A stretch of 64,000 bases of DNA from DASWJZ01 sp963792885 (GCA_963792885.1 CAWBXX010000006.1:186001-250000); one strand, 5' to 3'. Shown: positions 34,484 to 44,535, counted from the stretch's first letter. Made by a program: numbers and translations. The notes: generated from the letters alone by a model not told the origin.

Positions 34484-35097
34484 ATGGAGTTGAAGGGCGA
34501 GTATCGCATCCCGGCGAAGCGCGAACACGTCTGGGCCATGCTGAACGACCCGGCGGTCCTGAAGGAGTGTATTCCCGGGTGCGAGTCGCTTGACGGAAGC
34601 CCTTCGGAGGGCTTCGCGGCCCGGGTGACGACGAAGGTCGGGCCGGTCAAAGCGACTTTCAACGGCCAGGTGACGCTCTCGAACGTCAAGCCGCCGGAAA
34701 GCTATACAATTTCGGGCGAAGGGAAGGGCGGGGTCGCCGGTTTCGCCAAGGGCGGTGCCGACGTGCATCTGGCCGAGGATGGCGCCGGGACGCTGCTTAG
34801 CTACACGGTGAACGCGCAGGTCGGAGGGAAGCTCGCGCAGCTTGGCTCCCGGCTGATCAATTCGACGGCGAAGAAGCTCGCCGATGAATTCTTCTCACGC
34901 TTCGCCGAAAAGGCTGCGGAATCCCTCCGGCCCTCGCCTATGCGGAGGGACTGGTGGAGGAAGTGGAAGAAGTCGCACGCGAGGTCGAGGAGGAGGTCGA
35001 GGCGAAGGCCGCTGCCGGATTCCTCGGCGGGCCCTATGGCTGGGGCCTGCTTGTCATCCTGGCGTTGGTTCTGGTGTATTTCTTCGCAACGAGGTAG
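34484..35097 (+). CDS. coxG: CoxG-like SRPBCC protein with membrane anchor, with one frameshift
   Basis: Carbon monoxide dehydrogenase subunit G family. The SRPBCC domain spans residues 1-150 (MELKGEYRIPAKREHVWAML, LKECIPGCESL, SYTVNAQVGGKLAQLGSRLI). A glutamate-rich linker and a C-terminal membrane helix (GWGLLVILALVLVYFFATR) follow. CoxG proteins tether CO dehydrogenases to the membrane and are thought to pass electrons to quinones. The frame breaks near 34926-34929; here one base seems to be missing (C3 read as C2). Length repaired is about 205 residues. It heads the coxS-coxL-coxM set. Confidence 0.85.
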
Positions 35098-35138
35098 CGG
35101 TGGCCGCCGCCACAGAATACTGGAAGGGGAGGGAGTAG

Positions 35139-35627
35139 ATGTCGAAAGTCACCATCACCGTCAACGGGCGGACGGAGACCCGCGACGTCGAGGACCGAAC
35201 GCTGCTCGTGCAATTGCTGCGCGATCACCTCGGGCTGACGGGAACGCATGTCGGCTGCGATACGTCGCAGTGCGGGGCCTGCATCGTGCACCTCGACGGT
35301 ATCGCCGTGAAGTCTTGCACGGTGCTCGCCGCGGCGGCTGACGGGGCGACGGTGACCACGATCGAGGGCCTCGCCGACGGCGACACGCTGCACCCCGTGC
35401 AAGCGGCATTCCGCGAGCACCACGGGCTGCAATGCGGGTTCTGCACACCGGGCATGATCATGACGGCGGTCGACATGATCCGCCGCTATGACGGGAACCT
35501 CGACGAGACGACCGTCCGCCACGAGCTCGAAGGCAATCTGTGCCGCTGCACGGGCTACCACAACATCGTCAAAGCCATCCTTGCCGCAGCGTCCGAGATG
35601 AAGGGCGGGGCGAAGAAGGCGGCGTAG
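35139..35627 (+). CDS. coxS: Form II CO dehydrogenase-like [2Fe-2S] small subunit
   Basis: A 162-residue iron-sulfur subunit of the xanthine oxidase family. The plant-ferredoxin cluster is bound by Cys40, Cys45, Cys48 and Cys60, and the second cluster by Cys99, Cys102, Cys135 and Cys137 (QCGFCTPGM, LCRCTGYHNI). Electrons pass from the molybdenum site on CoxL through these clusters to FAD on CoxM. It begins 41 bases after coxG and is followed by coxL, the S-L-M order of form II operons. Confidence 0.95.
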   Translation: MSKVTITVNGRTETRDVEDRTLLVQLLRDHLGLTGTHVGCDTSQCGACIVHLDGIAVKSCTVLAAAADGATVTTIEGLADGDTLHPVQAAFREHHGLQCGFCTPGMIMTAVDMIRRYDGNLDETTVRHELEGNLCRCTGYHNIVKAILAAASEMKGGAKKAA

Positions 35628-35660
35628 GCTGAAGAAGATGCAAGTCCATCGCCTTTCGCT

Positions 35661-35695
35661 GTCGTCATTGCCGGATCAAGTCCGGCAGTGACGAC
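35661..35695. repeat. REP-like palindrome between coxS and coxL
   Basis: GTCGTCATTGCCGGA-TCAAG-TCCGGCAGTGACGAC, an inverted repeat with 15-base arms and one mismatch. The same family occurs at 10433 and 55823-55927. It could form a stable hairpin within the coxS-coxL message. Confidence 0.75.
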
Positions 35696-35731
35696 ATCGG
35701 ATGTCGCGGGGACCCTCAAACCAAAGGCTCG

Positions 35732-35759
35732 ATAACGAGCACTGAATAACGAGCACTGA
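35732..35759. repeat. Perfect 14-base tandem duplication upstream of coxL
   Basis: ATAACGAGCACTGA occurs twice in a row. It ends 19 bases before the coxL start, just ahead of its ribosome-binding site (GGGGAGGA). Confidence 0.75.
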
Positions 35760-35778
35760 ATTCAAGGGGAGGAAGACG

Positions 35779-38142
35779 ATGGGCGTTGAAGCAATTGGCG
35801 CACGCGTTGCCCGCAAGGAAGACAAGCGTTTCATCACCGGTCGCGGCCGCTACACAGACGACATGACCGTGCCGGGCATGTGCTACGCGGCTTTTGTCCG
35901 CTCGCCACATGCGCACGCGAAGGTCGGCAAGATCGATCTCTCCGCCGCCTCCGGCATGCCGGGAGTCATCAAGATCTTGAGCGGCGCGGAGCTCGCGGCC
36001 GATGGCATCGGCAACCTGATCTGTGGCTGGGCGATCACGTCGAAGGACGGAAGCCCGATGAAGATGGGCGCCTATCCGGCGCTTGCGAGCGACACCGTGC
36101 GCTATGTCGGGCAGCCGGTCGCAATCGTCGTGGCGCGCTCGCGCGGCGAGGCGCGCGATGCCGCCGACGCGGTCTTGATCGACTGGCAGGAGCTCCCGGC
36201 CGTCGTCGATGCTGCCAAGGCGATCGAGCCGGGTGCGCCGCAGCTTCATCCGGAGGCGCCGAACAATATCATCTACGATTGGGAGATCGGGAACGGCGCT
36301 GAAGTCGATACGGCTTTCGCCAAGGCCAAGCACGTCACCAAGCTCGATATCGTCAACAACCGGCTGATCCCGAATGCAATCGAGCCGCGCGCGGCGCTCG
36401 GAGTCTACGATCCTGCCGAGGAGCACTACACCCTCTACACGACAAGCCAGAACCCCCACGTGGCAAGGCTCGTGCTCTCGGCCTTCTACAACGTCGCGCC
36501 GGAGCACAAGCTGCGCGTCATTGCGCCGGACGTCGGGGGCGGCTTCGGCTCCAAGATCTTCATCTATCCTGAGGAAATCGTCTGCCTTTGGGCGTCGAAG
36601 AAGTCGGGCGTGCCGGTGAAATGGGCAGCGGACCGCACCGAGTCTTTCCTCTCCGATGCGCACGGGCGTGACCATCACACGCACGCCGAGATGGCGTTCG
36701 ACGCCGACAACAAGATAATCGGGTTCAAGGTCGATACGATCGCCAATTTCGGCGGCTACATGTCACTCTTCTCTTCGAGCGTCCCGACCTACCTTTACGC
36801 CACGCTGCTCTCCGGCCAGTACGATATCCCGGCGATCCACGCCAACGTGCGTGCCGTTTACACGAACACCTCGCCGGTCGACGCCTATCGCGGCGCCGGA
36901 CGGCCGGAGGCGACCTTTGTCGTCGAGCGCATCATGGAAACGGCGGCGCGGGAGCTTGGCGTTTCGCCGGCCGAACTCAGGCGGAAGAACTTCGTCAAGT
37001 CGTTCCCGCATCAGACGCCGGTGATTATGGCCTACGATGCCGGCGACTACGAAGCCTCACTCGATGCCGCGATGAAGGCGTCGGACTATGCCGGCTTTGG
37101 GAAGCGCAAAGCCGAGGCCGAGAAGGGCGGCAAGCTGCGCGGCATCGGCATGAGTTGCTACATTGAGGCGTGCGGCATCGCGCCGTCGCAGGCGGTCGGC
37201 TCGCTCGGGGCGGGCGTGGGCCTGTGGGAATCGGCCGAGGTGCGCGTCAATCCTGTCGGTACGATTGAGGTGCTGACCGGCGCGCACAGCCACGGTCAGG
37301 GTCACGAGACGAGCTTCGCGCAGATCGTATCGGAGCGCTTCGGCGTGCCCATCGAGAGCGTCTCGATCGTGCATGGCGACACCGACAAGGTGCAGTTCGG
37401 CATGGGCACCTACGGATCGCGCACGGCGGTCTCCATGTCGGCGATTGTGAAGGCGCTCGACAAGGTGGAGGCCAAGGCGAAGAAGATCGCCGCGCATCTC
37501 ATGGAAGCCTCCGAAGGCGACATCGAGATCAAGAACGGCGAGGCGATCGTCGCCGGCACTGACAAGAAGCTCCCCTGGTTCCAGGTGTGCCTCGCCGCCT
37601 ACACCGCGCACAACTTGCCGCAAGGCATGGAGCCGGGCCTTAAGGAAACCTCGTTTTACGATCCGACCAACTTCACCTTTCCGGCCGGATGCTACATCTG
37701 CGAGGTGGAGATCGATCCGGCGACCGGCCACACGGACATCGTGCAGTTCGTTGCCGCCGACGATTTCGGGAACATCATCAACCCGATGATCGTGGAGGGG
37801 CAGGTGCACGGAGGCATTACGCAGGGCGTGGGCCAAGCGCTCCTCGAAGCCTGTGCCTACGATCCATCGAGCGGCCAGCTCATCACCGCGAGCTACAACG
37901 ACTACACAATGCCGCGCGCTCGCGACGTGCCGTCGTTCGTCGTATCGACGACAGTGACGCCGTGTCCGAGCAATCCGCTTGGCGTGAAGGGCTGCGGTGA
38001 GGCAGGAGCCATCGGTTCGCCACCGGCGGTTATCAACGCGATCACGGATGCGCTCGGCGACAACAGTTTGGCCATGCCGGCGACGGCGGAAAAGGTGTGG
38101 CGGCTCGCCCAGAAGGCGACCATGCGCCAGGCAGCGGAATAG
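35779..38142 (+). CDS. coxL: Form II CO dehydrogenase-like molybdopterin-binding large subunit
   Basis: A 787-residue molybdenum hydroxylase subunit. The active-site loop is AYRGAGR (residues 369-375), the form II signature; true CO-oxidising form I enzymes have AYxCSFR with the selanyl-copper cysteine. Other landmarks are GGGFGSK, the cofactor-binding HSHGQGHETSFAQ and the catalytic base Glu741 in KGCGEAGAIGSP. Form II enzymes are widespread in rhizobia; their physiological substrate is disputed, so CO oxidation is not assumed here. The start is supported by a strong GGGGAGGA. Confidence 0.95.
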   Translation: MGVEAIGARVARKEDKRFITGRGRYTDDMTVPGMCYAAFVRSPHAHAKVGKIDLSAASGMPGVIKILSGAELAADGIGNLICGWAITSKDGSPMKMGAYPALASDTVRYVGQPVAIVVARSRGEARDAADAVLIDWQELPAVVDAAKAIEPGAPQLHPEAPNNIIYDWEIGNGAEVDTAFAKAKHVTKLDIVNNRLIPNAIEPRAALGVYDPAEEHYTLYTTSQNPHVARLVLSAFYNVAPEHKLRVIAPDVGGGFGSKIFIYPEEIVCLWASKKSGVPVKWAADRTESFLSDAHGRDHHTHAEMAFDADNKIIGFKVDTIANFGGYMSLFSSSVPTYLYATLLSGQYDIPAIHANVRAVYTNTSPVDAYRGAGRPEATFVVERIMETAARELGVSPAELRRKNFVKSFPHQTPVIMAYDAGDYEASLDAAMKASDYAGFGKRKAEAEKGGKLRGIGMSCYIEACGIAPSQAVGSLGAGVGLWESAEVRVNPVGTIEVLTGAHSHGQGHETSFAQIVSERFGVPIESVSIVHGDTDKVQFGMGTYGSRTAVSMSAIVKALDKVEAKAKKIAAHLMEASEGDIEIKNGEAIVAGTDKKLPWFQVCLAAYTAHNLPQGMEPGLKETSFYDPTNFTFPAGCYICEVEIDPATGHTDIVQFVAADDFGNIINPMIVEGQVHGGITQGVGQALLEACAYDPSSGQLITASYNDYTMPRARDVPSFVVSTTVTPCPSNPLGVKGCGEAGAIGSPPAVINAITDALGDNSLAMPATAEKVWRLAQKATMRQAAE

Positions 38143-38153
38143 GAGACGGAAGA

Positions 38154-38969
38154 ATGTACCAGACCAACTACCATCGGCCGAAGAGCCTGGCCGAAGCGGC
38201 GAAGCTCTTCTCCGGCTCCGGAGACGCGGCCTACATCTCCGGCGGCCACACGCTGCTGCCGACGATGAAGGCGCGGCTCGCGGCGCCAAAGAACCTGATC
38301 GACCTTCGCCAAGTGCCCGAACTGAAGGGTATCCAGGTCTCCGGCAACTCGGTCTCGATCGGCGGGGCCACGACGCACTCAACGGTGGCGAGCTCCGCAG
38401 ACGTGAAGAAGGCGATCGCGACGCTCGCCGGGCTCGCCGGCTCGATCGGCGACCCCGCCGTTCGCCACGTCGGCACGATCGGTGGCTCGGTGGCCAACAA
38501 CGACCCGGCGGCCGATTACCCCTCCGCCGTGCTGGCGCTCGCCGCGACCGTCCACACCGACAAGCGGCAGATCGCGGCCGACGACTACTTTGCCGGCCTC
38601 TTCTCGACCGCGCTCAACGAGGGCGAGATCGTTACCAGGATCGCCTTCAAGGTGCCGGCCAAGTCGGCTTACGCAAAAATCCGCAACCCGGCGTCGCTCT
38701 ATCCGATGGCGGGCGTCTTCATCGCCAAGCATAAGGACGGCTCGGTGCGCGTGGCGGTGACTGGCGCGGGCAACGACGGCGTCTTCCGCTGGAAAGCGGC
38801 GGAGGAGGCGCTTGCCAAGAGCTTCTCGGCCGACGCGCTGAAGGGGCTCAGGGTCGACAGCACCGGCATGATGAGCGACATCCATGGCTCGGCGGAATAC
38901 CGCGCCAACCTCGTCGCCGTGATGGGGCGGCGCGCGATGGAGAACCTCGGCAAGCTGACGGTGATTTGA
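38154..38969 (+). CDS. coxM: Form II CO dehydrogenase-like FAD-binding medium subunit
   Basis: A 271-residue FAD subunit. The FAD pyrophosphate is held by SGGHTLLP (residues 29-36) and TIGGSVANNDPAADYP (from 108). A C-terminal CO_deh_flav_C domain follows (residues 165-265). The ATG at 38154 has GGAG upstream and lies 11 bases after coxL; an in-frame extension would overlap coxL. No coxD/E/F-type maturation genes are present in the window. Confidence 0.94.
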   Translation: MYQTNYHRPKSLAEAAKLFSGSGDAAYISGGHTLLPTMKARLAAPKNLIDLRQVPELKGIQVSGNSVSIGGATTHSTVASSADVKKAIATLAGLAGSIGDPAVRHVGTIGGSVANNDPAADYPSAVLALAATVHTDKRQIAADDYFAGLFSTALNEGEIVTRIAFKVPAKSAYAKIRNPASLYPMAGVFIAKHKDGSVRVAVTGAGNDGVFRWKAAEEALAKSFSADALKGLRVDSTGMMSDIHGSAEYRANLVAVMGRRAMENLGKLTVI

Positions 38970-39063
38970 GCGAAGGCCGTCGGGCGGCGCAAAACGCCGG
39001 TTCCCGGCCAAATCACCGAACTGTTCATTGCGTTTGAACGGCGCGCTTCGTCATTTCGCCAAG

Positions 39064-40284
39064 ATGAAGTGCGCCTTTCGTCTTTTCTTCGCCGTTCTCG
39101 CCACGCTCGCCCTTGCGGCGGCAGCGCGCGCGGAAGTGCTGGACCCCGCCGACTGGGATGCCGTGCTCAAGGCGGCGAAAGGCGAGACCGTCTACTTCCA
39201 CGCTTGGGGTGGCGAGCCACGCATCAACGACTACATCGCCTGGGCAGGGCGCATAGTCGAGGAGCGCTACGGCGTCCGCGTCGTGCATGTGAAGGTGAGC
39301 GATACCTCGGAGGTGGTCTCACGTGTCCTGACCGAAAAGGCCGCTGGCCGGCGCGAAGAGGGCGCTGTCGATCTCGTCTGGATCAACGGCGAGAATTTTG
39401 CCGCCATGAAGCGGCAAGAGCTGCTTCTACCCACCGCGTGGTCGACGAAGCTTCCGAACTACCGCTTCGTCGACACTGCGCGGCCGAGCGTGACGCGCGA
39501 CTTCACGGTGCCGGTCGACGGGCTCGAAGCGCCGTGGGGGATGGCGAAGCTCGTCTTCTTCTATGACAGTGCGCGGCTTCAGAACCCGCCGACATCCGCG
39601 TCGGAGCTCGCGGACTGGATCGCAAAGAACCCGGGGCGCTTCACTTATCCGCAGCCGCCCGACTTCACCGGCACGACGTTCCTGAAGCAGCTTCTTATCG
39701 ATTTGGCGCCGGACCCTTCGGTGCTGCAGACGGCAGCGACCGAGGAGAGCTTTAAGACCGCGACGGCGCCGCTCTTCGCTTGGCTCGATGCCGCGCATCC
39801 AAATCTTTGGCGCGGCGGGCGCGCCTTCCCGCGCGATACCGGAAGCCTCCGCCGGCTTCTCGCCGACGACGAGATCGACATTGCGTTCGCGTTCAATCCC
39901 GGCGACGCGTCGAGCGCGATCGAAAACGGTGAGCTGCCCGATACAGTGCGGAGCTTCGTCTTCGGGGGCGGCACGCTCGGCAATACGCATTTCGTGGCGA
40001 TCCCCTTCAACGCCGACGCGTCGGCCGGGGCGATGGTGCTCGCCAATTTCCTGATGTCGCCGGAAGCGCAGGCGCGAAAGCAGGACCCGAAGATCTGGGG
40101 CGACCCGACTGTCCTTGCCGTGGACAAGCTGCCGGAGAAGGACGGCGCGCTCTTCACGGCGATCGACCTTGGTCCGGCGACGCTTCGCCCGGAGCAGCTC
40201 GGACGGACGCTTCCTGAGCCAAATCCGTCGTGGGTGGAGATGATCGAGCACGAATGGGCGCGCCGCTACGGCGTGAACCAGTAG
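39064..40284 (+). CDS. YnjB-like ABC transporter substrate-binding protein
   Basis: A 406-residue periplasmic binding protein of COG4134. The ATG at 39064 opens a signal peptide (RLFFAVLATLALAAAARA). The mature part has VYFHAWGGEPRINDYIAWA, LVWINGENFAAMKRQ, APWGMAKLVFFYDSARL and NTHFVAIPFNADA, matching YnjB. With the permease and ATPase that follow it forms a complete YnjBCD-type importer. The substrate of this system has not been settled; the family is related to thiamine and iron importers. Four bases of overlap link the last two genes. Confidence 0.88.
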   Translation: MKCAFRLFFAVLATLALAAAARAEVLDPADWDAVLKAAKGETVYFHAWGGEPRINDYIAWAGRIVEERYGVRVVHVKVSDTSEVVSRVLTEKAAGRREEGAVDLVWINGENFAAMKRQELLLPTAWSTKLPNYRFVDTARPSVTRDFTVPVDGLEAPWGMAKLVFFYDSARLQNPPTSASELADWIAKNPGRFTYPQPPDFTGTTFLKQLLIDLAPDPSVLQTAATEESFKTATAPLFAWLDAAHPNLWRGGRAFPRDTGSLRRLLADDEIDIAFAFNPGDASSAIENGELPDTVRSFVFGGGTLGNTHFVAIPFNADASAGAMVLANFLMSPEAQARKQDPKIWGDPTVLAVDKLPEKDGALFTAIDLGPATLRPEQLGRTLPEPNPSWVEMIEHEWARRYGVNQ

Positions 40285-40291
40285 GCCTCCC

Positions 40292-41972
40292 TTGCTGCGG
40301 CTCTTTCCCCTGGCCGCGCTCGCTTTGCTCACCGTGCCGGTCGCGGCCGGCCTTCTCGGAATCGCGCTTCCGGCTTTCGGCTATTTTCCGGCGCTCGGCG
40401 GCGCGGATCTGTCGCTCTCGCCGTTCGCCATGCTCATCGACACGCCAGGGCTCTCCCGCTCGGCGCTCCTCAGCCTTTCGACCGGGCTCCTCGCGACGGC
40501 GATCGCGTTCTGTGTTGTCATGCTCTTCGTTGCCGGGTGGCGTGGGACGCGGCTCTTCCGTGGGCTCGCGCGGCTCGTCTCGCCGCTTCTCAGCGTGCCG
40601 CACGCGGCGGCTGCCTTCGGGCTCGCGTTCCTGATCGCGCCCTCCGGGCTTCTCTTCCGGCTTGCGGCACCGCTTTTCGGCATAGAGCGTCCGCCCGATA
40701 TCCTCATCGTGCAGGACCGGCTCGGCTTTGCGATGGTCGGCGGGCTCGTCGTGAAGGAGATCCCATTCCTCTTCCTGATGGCGCTCGCGGCGCTGCCGCA
40801 GGCGCGCGCCGCGGAGATGGAGCGGATGATCGCAGCGCTCGGTTATGGGCGGATCGTCGGCTTCATGCACGCCGTGCTCCCCGCGCTCTATCGGCAGCTC
40901 CGGCTCCCGGTTCTCGCGGTGCTCGCCTTCTCCACCTCCGTCGTCGACGTCGCGTTGATCCTTGGGCCGACGACGCCCGCGCCGCTCGCGGTGCGCGTCA
41001 TCGACTGGCAGCACGATCCCGATCTCTCCCGGCATTTCGTCGCCGCGGCCGGTGCGGTGCTTCAGGTCGGTGTCACCGGCGCAGCGCTTCTCGTCTGGCT
41101 GGCGGCGGAGCGCGTCGGCGCCGCGATATGCACTTTGCTCGCCCGCTCCGGCCGGCGCGCACTTGGCGACGCCTGGCTGCGACATGCGGCAAGTTTTGCG
41201 ATGTCGCTTTCCGCGGCGACCGTGCTTGCCGGCCTCTGCCTCCTCGCGCTCTGGTCGGTTGCCGGATGGTGGCGCTTCCCGAGCCTCTTTCCGCAAGTGC
41301 TGACGCTCACCACCTGGATGCGGCTGATGCAGAGTTTCGGGATGGTCATCGGCGACACGCTTCTCCTCGCCTGCGTTTCGAGTTCTTGTTGCGACTGCGC
41401 TCGCGCTTGGCGTGCTCGAAAGCGCGGCGCGGGCCGGCTTGCGTGGTCCGGATAGGGCGCTTCACGCGCTTTACGTGCCGCTCATTGCGCCGCAGGTGGC
41501 GTTCTTGTTCGGCCTGCAGATCCTTTTCGTCTTCGCCGGGCTCGACGGGACGTTCGTCGCCGTTGGGCTCGTCCATCTCGTCTTTGTCTTTCCCTACGTT
41601 CTCCTGTCGCTCTCCGATCCCTGGAGCGCATGGGATCCCCGCTACGGTCTCGCGGTCCGCGCGCTCGGGCATGGGCGGGACGCCGTCTTCTGGCGCGTTC
41701 GGCTTCCCATGCTGGCGCGGCCGGTGCTGACCGCAGCGGCGCTTGGGTTTGCCGTCTCGGTCGCGCTTTATCTGCCGACGCTTCTCGTCGGCGGTGGACG
41801 CTGGCCGACCGTCACCACCGAGGCGGTGGCGCTCGCTTCCGGCGGCGATCCGCGGCTCGTCGGCGCCACGGCGCTGGTGCAGGCACTGTTGCCGTTCCTC
41901 GGCTTCGCGATTGCCGCGATCGTGCCGGCGTTTCTCTTCCGCGACCGGCGCGCCATGCTGTCTTCGGCATGA
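40292..41972 (+). CDS. YnjC-like double ABC permease, with one frameshift
   Basis: Inner-membrane permease with two tandem BPD_transp_1 halves and about 12 helices. The first half carries the EAA-like loop AEMERMIAALGYGRIVGFMHAVLP; the second carries the counterpart DPRYGLAVRALGHGRDAVFWRVRLP. The frame breaks at 41381 (LLLACVS joins VLVATALALGV) and is repaired by removing one base, giving about 559 residues. It starts at TTG 40292, 7 bases after the binding protein, and its stop overlaps the ATPase start (ATGA). Confidence 0.85.
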
Positions 41973-42616
41973 GCGGCAACGACGCATGCGGGCTCGCGCT
42001 CCGCGAGGTCTCGATCAGCCTCGACGGCGAGCGCCTCGTCCGCCTCGACGCAGCTGTGCGTCCTGGCGAGGTGCTGACGGTGATGGGGCCGTCGGGCGTC
42101 GGCAAGTCGACGCTGCTTGCCTTCGTCGGCGGCTTCCTCGGTCACGATTTCCGGGCGAGCGGCAAGGTCCTGCTCAACGGCCGCGATGTTACGTCGCTGC
42201 CACCTGAGAGGCGCGGCATTGGGCTCCTCTTCCAGGACGCGCTGCTGCTTCCGCACCGTTCGGTCGCGGGCAATCTTCTGATTGGGCTGACACCGGCGGT
42301 GAAAGGCCGTGCGGCCCGCCGTGTTGCGGTCGAGGCCGCACTCGCGGAAGTCGGGCTCGAAGGCTACGCGGAGCGCGATCCGGCGACGCTCTCCGGCGGG
42401 CAGGCGGCGCGCGTCGCGCTGATGCGCACACTCCTCGCCCGCCCCGAAGCGCTCGTCCTTGACGAGCCGTTCTCGCGCCTCGACGCTGCGCTTCGTGCGC
42501 AAGTGCGCGCGCTCGTATTCGAAGAGGCGCGGAAATACGGGCTGCCTGTCCTCCTGGTCACGCACGACCCGGAAGACGCTAAGGCGGCGGGCGGGCAGAT
42601 CGTAGAGCTCGGCTGA
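41969..42616 (+). CDS. YnjD-like ABC transporter ATP-binding protein
   Basis: A 215-residue ATPase. Walker A is GPSGVGKST, the Q-loop is LLFQDALLLPH, the signature LSGGQAARVAL, Walker B ALVLDEPFSRLD and the switch VTHDPEDA. The short length, without a C-terminal regulatory domain, is typical of YnjD. The ATG at 41969 overlaps the permease stop, which rules out the longer upstream frame. Confidence 0.92.
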   Translation: MSGNDACGLALREVSISLDGERLVRLDAAVRPGEVLTVMGPSGVGKSTLLAFVGGFLGHDFRASGKVLLNGRDVTSLPPERRGIGLLFQDALLLPHRSVAGNLLIGLTPAVKGRAARRVAVEAALAEVGLEGYAERDPATLSGGQAARVALMRTLLARPEALVLDEPFSRLDAALRAQVRALVFEEARKYGLPVLLVTHDPEDAKAAGGQIVELG

Positions 42617-42620
42617 AGCG

Positions 42621-44468
42621 TCAGCCTGCAGCCGCGGCCGCGCGTTGTTCCGTCGGCGGCGCTTCTTCGGCGCGCTGTTGGGCTGGGCCCTCGGAGGAGA
42701 TCAGGTTGTTGGCGGTGTTGACCAGGCCGACATGGGAGAAGGCCTGCGGGAAGTTGCCGAGCTGGCGTTTTTCGCGCGGGTCGTATTCCTCTGCGAGCAG
42801 CCCGAGATCGTTCCTGAGCGAAAGCAGCCGCTCGAAGAGCTCCGCCGCCTCGTCGTGGCGCCCGATCATAGCGAGCGCGTCGGCGAGCCAGAACGTGCAG
42901 ACGAGAAATGCACCTTCTTGGCCGGCGACGCCGTCCTTGGTCGCGTCGGTGCGGTAGCGCAGAATCAGGCCGTCCTCGGTCAGGTCGCGCTGGATCGCCT
43001 CGACGGTGGTGACGACGCGCGGATCGTCTGCGGGCAGGAAGCCGACCGTCGGGATCATCAGGAGCGCTGCATCGAGCGCCTCGCCACCGTAGGTCTGCAC
43101 GAAGCTCTTGCGCTTGTCGCTCCAGCCCTGTTCGAGGATCTCGCTTCGGATCGTCTCGCGCTCCTTCTTCCATTCCTCAACCGGGCCGGAGAGGCCGTAA
43201 TCTTCAACGCCCTTCACCGCGCGATCGTAGGCGACCCAGGCCATGAGCTTGGAATGGGTGTAGTGCTTGGCGCCGGAGCGCATCTCCCAAATGCCCTTGT
43301 CGGGACGCGGCCACTTCCGTTTCAGATAGCCGAGCAGCACGCGTTGGAAGTTCCATGCTTCCTTCGACGGCTCAAGCTGATACTTGCGCCCGACGTGAAG
43401 CGCATCCATCAGCTCGCCGTAGACGTCGATCTGCAATTGATCATAAGCGGCGTTGCCGACGCGGACGGGGCTCGAGCCTTCGTAACCTGAGAGCCAGTCG
43501 AGCTCCGTCTCGTAGAGCCGCCGCTCGCCGGAAAGCCCGTACATGATCTGCAGTTGCGAAGGATGGCCGGCCGCGGCGCGCAGCATCCACTGCCGCCAAG
43601 CGCGCGCCTCCTCGCGGTAGCCGGAGGTCAGGAGCGCGTAGAGAGTCAGCGTCGCATCGCGAATCCAGCAAAAGCGATAGTCCCAGTTGCGCTTGCCGCC
43701 GATCTGCTCCGGCAGCGAGGTCGTGGCCGCGGCGACGATGCCGCCGGTGGGGCGGTAGGAAAGGCCTTTCAGCGTGACCAGCGAGCGCACTACGGCGTCG
43801 CGCCAGGGATGCGGGTCGTGGTTGCCGAAACGGCAGCGTCCCGACCATTCGCGCCACGACGTGTCGGTCTCGGTGAGCCGTGCATCCGGGTCGATGCGGG
43901 TTTCGCGGGCGCGATGCGAGGGATGCCAGCAGAGCGCGAAGGGGACTGAGGCGCCCTCGCCAACCGAGAAGTCGCCGACGGTGCGATAGTTCTCGCCGCG
44001 CATCGCCACGCCGGTATGGACCTCGACGGCGTCGGGGCCTGCGACGGCGCGGAGGCCGAAGTCCGTGCGCCTGACCCAGGGCACGGTGGCGCCATAGCCG
44101 AAGCGGAGCACGAGCTGGGTCCGCATTTTGACGTGTCCGCGGTCGCCGCGCACGACGCGGAAGAGGTCGACGTGCTCCTCGTCTTGCGAGAGCGGCATGA
44201 AGTCGATCAGCGTGACTTGGCCGCTTGCTGTCTCGAACGTCGTCTCCAGGATCGTGGAGCCGTCGCGATAGCGGCGCGTCATCTTGGCGCCTTCCTCGAC
44301 GGGAGCGATCTTCCAGTAGCCGTTCTCCTCGGTTCCGAGGAGCGCGGCGAAGCAGGCATCGGAATCGAAGCGCGGCAGGCAAAGCCAGTCGATCGAACCG
44401 TCCTTCGCCACGAGCGCGCAGGACAGCAGATTGCCGATGAAGCCGTAGTCCTCGATGCGCTTGGTCAA
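42621..44468 (-). CDS. Glycoside hydrolase family 15 protein (glucoamylase/trehalase-like)
   Basis: A 615-residue cytosolic protein: a beta-sandwich N-domain (DYGFIGNLLSCALVAKDGSIDWLCLPRFDS) followed by an (alpha/alpha)6 barrel. The catalytic region includes NWDYRFCWIRDATLTLYAL and, near the C-terminus, LLAEEYDPREKRQLGNFPQAFSHVGL, where the second Glu is the likely base. Bacterial members hydrolyse alpha-1,4-glucans, trehalose or isomaltose. No signal peptide, so the substrate is intracellular. It lies downstream of glk in the same direction, consistent with glucose release and phosphorylation. Confidence 0.9.
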   Translation of the reverse strand: MTKRIEDYGFIGNLLSCALVAKDGSIDWLCLPRFDSDACFAALLGTEENGYWKIAPVEEGAKMTRRYRDGSTILETTFETASGQVTLIDFMPLSQDEEHVDLFRVVRGDRGHVKMRTQLVLRFGYGATVPWVRRTDFGLRAVAGPDAVEVHTGVAMRGENYRTVGDFSVGEGASVPFALCWHPSHRARETRIDPDARLTETDTSWREWSGRCRFGNHDPHPWRDAVVRSLVTLKGLSYRPTGGIVAAATTSLPEQIGGKRNWDYRFCWIRDATLTLYALLTSGYREEARAWRQWMLRAAAGHPSQLQIMYGLSGERRLYETELDWLSGYEGSSPVRVGNAAYDQLQIDVYGELMDALHVGRKYQLEPSKEAWNFQRVLLGYLKRKWPRPDKGIWEMRSGAKHYTHSKLMAWVAYDRAVKGVEDYGLSGPVEEWKKERETIRSEILEQGWSDKRKSFVQTYGGEALDAALLMIPTVGFLPADDPRVVTTVEAIQRDLTEDGLILRYRTDATKDGVAGQEGAFLVCTFWLADALAMIGRHDEAAELFERLLSLRNDLGLLAEEYDPREKRQLGNFPQAFSHVGLVNTANNLISSEGPAQQRAEEAPPTEQRAAAAAG

Positions 44469-44535
44469 CCGCTCACCCCGCCCCGCGAAAGCCTGGATAG
44501 AGCATCATCTCGCCGTCCACCTAGACTGTCGCTCC

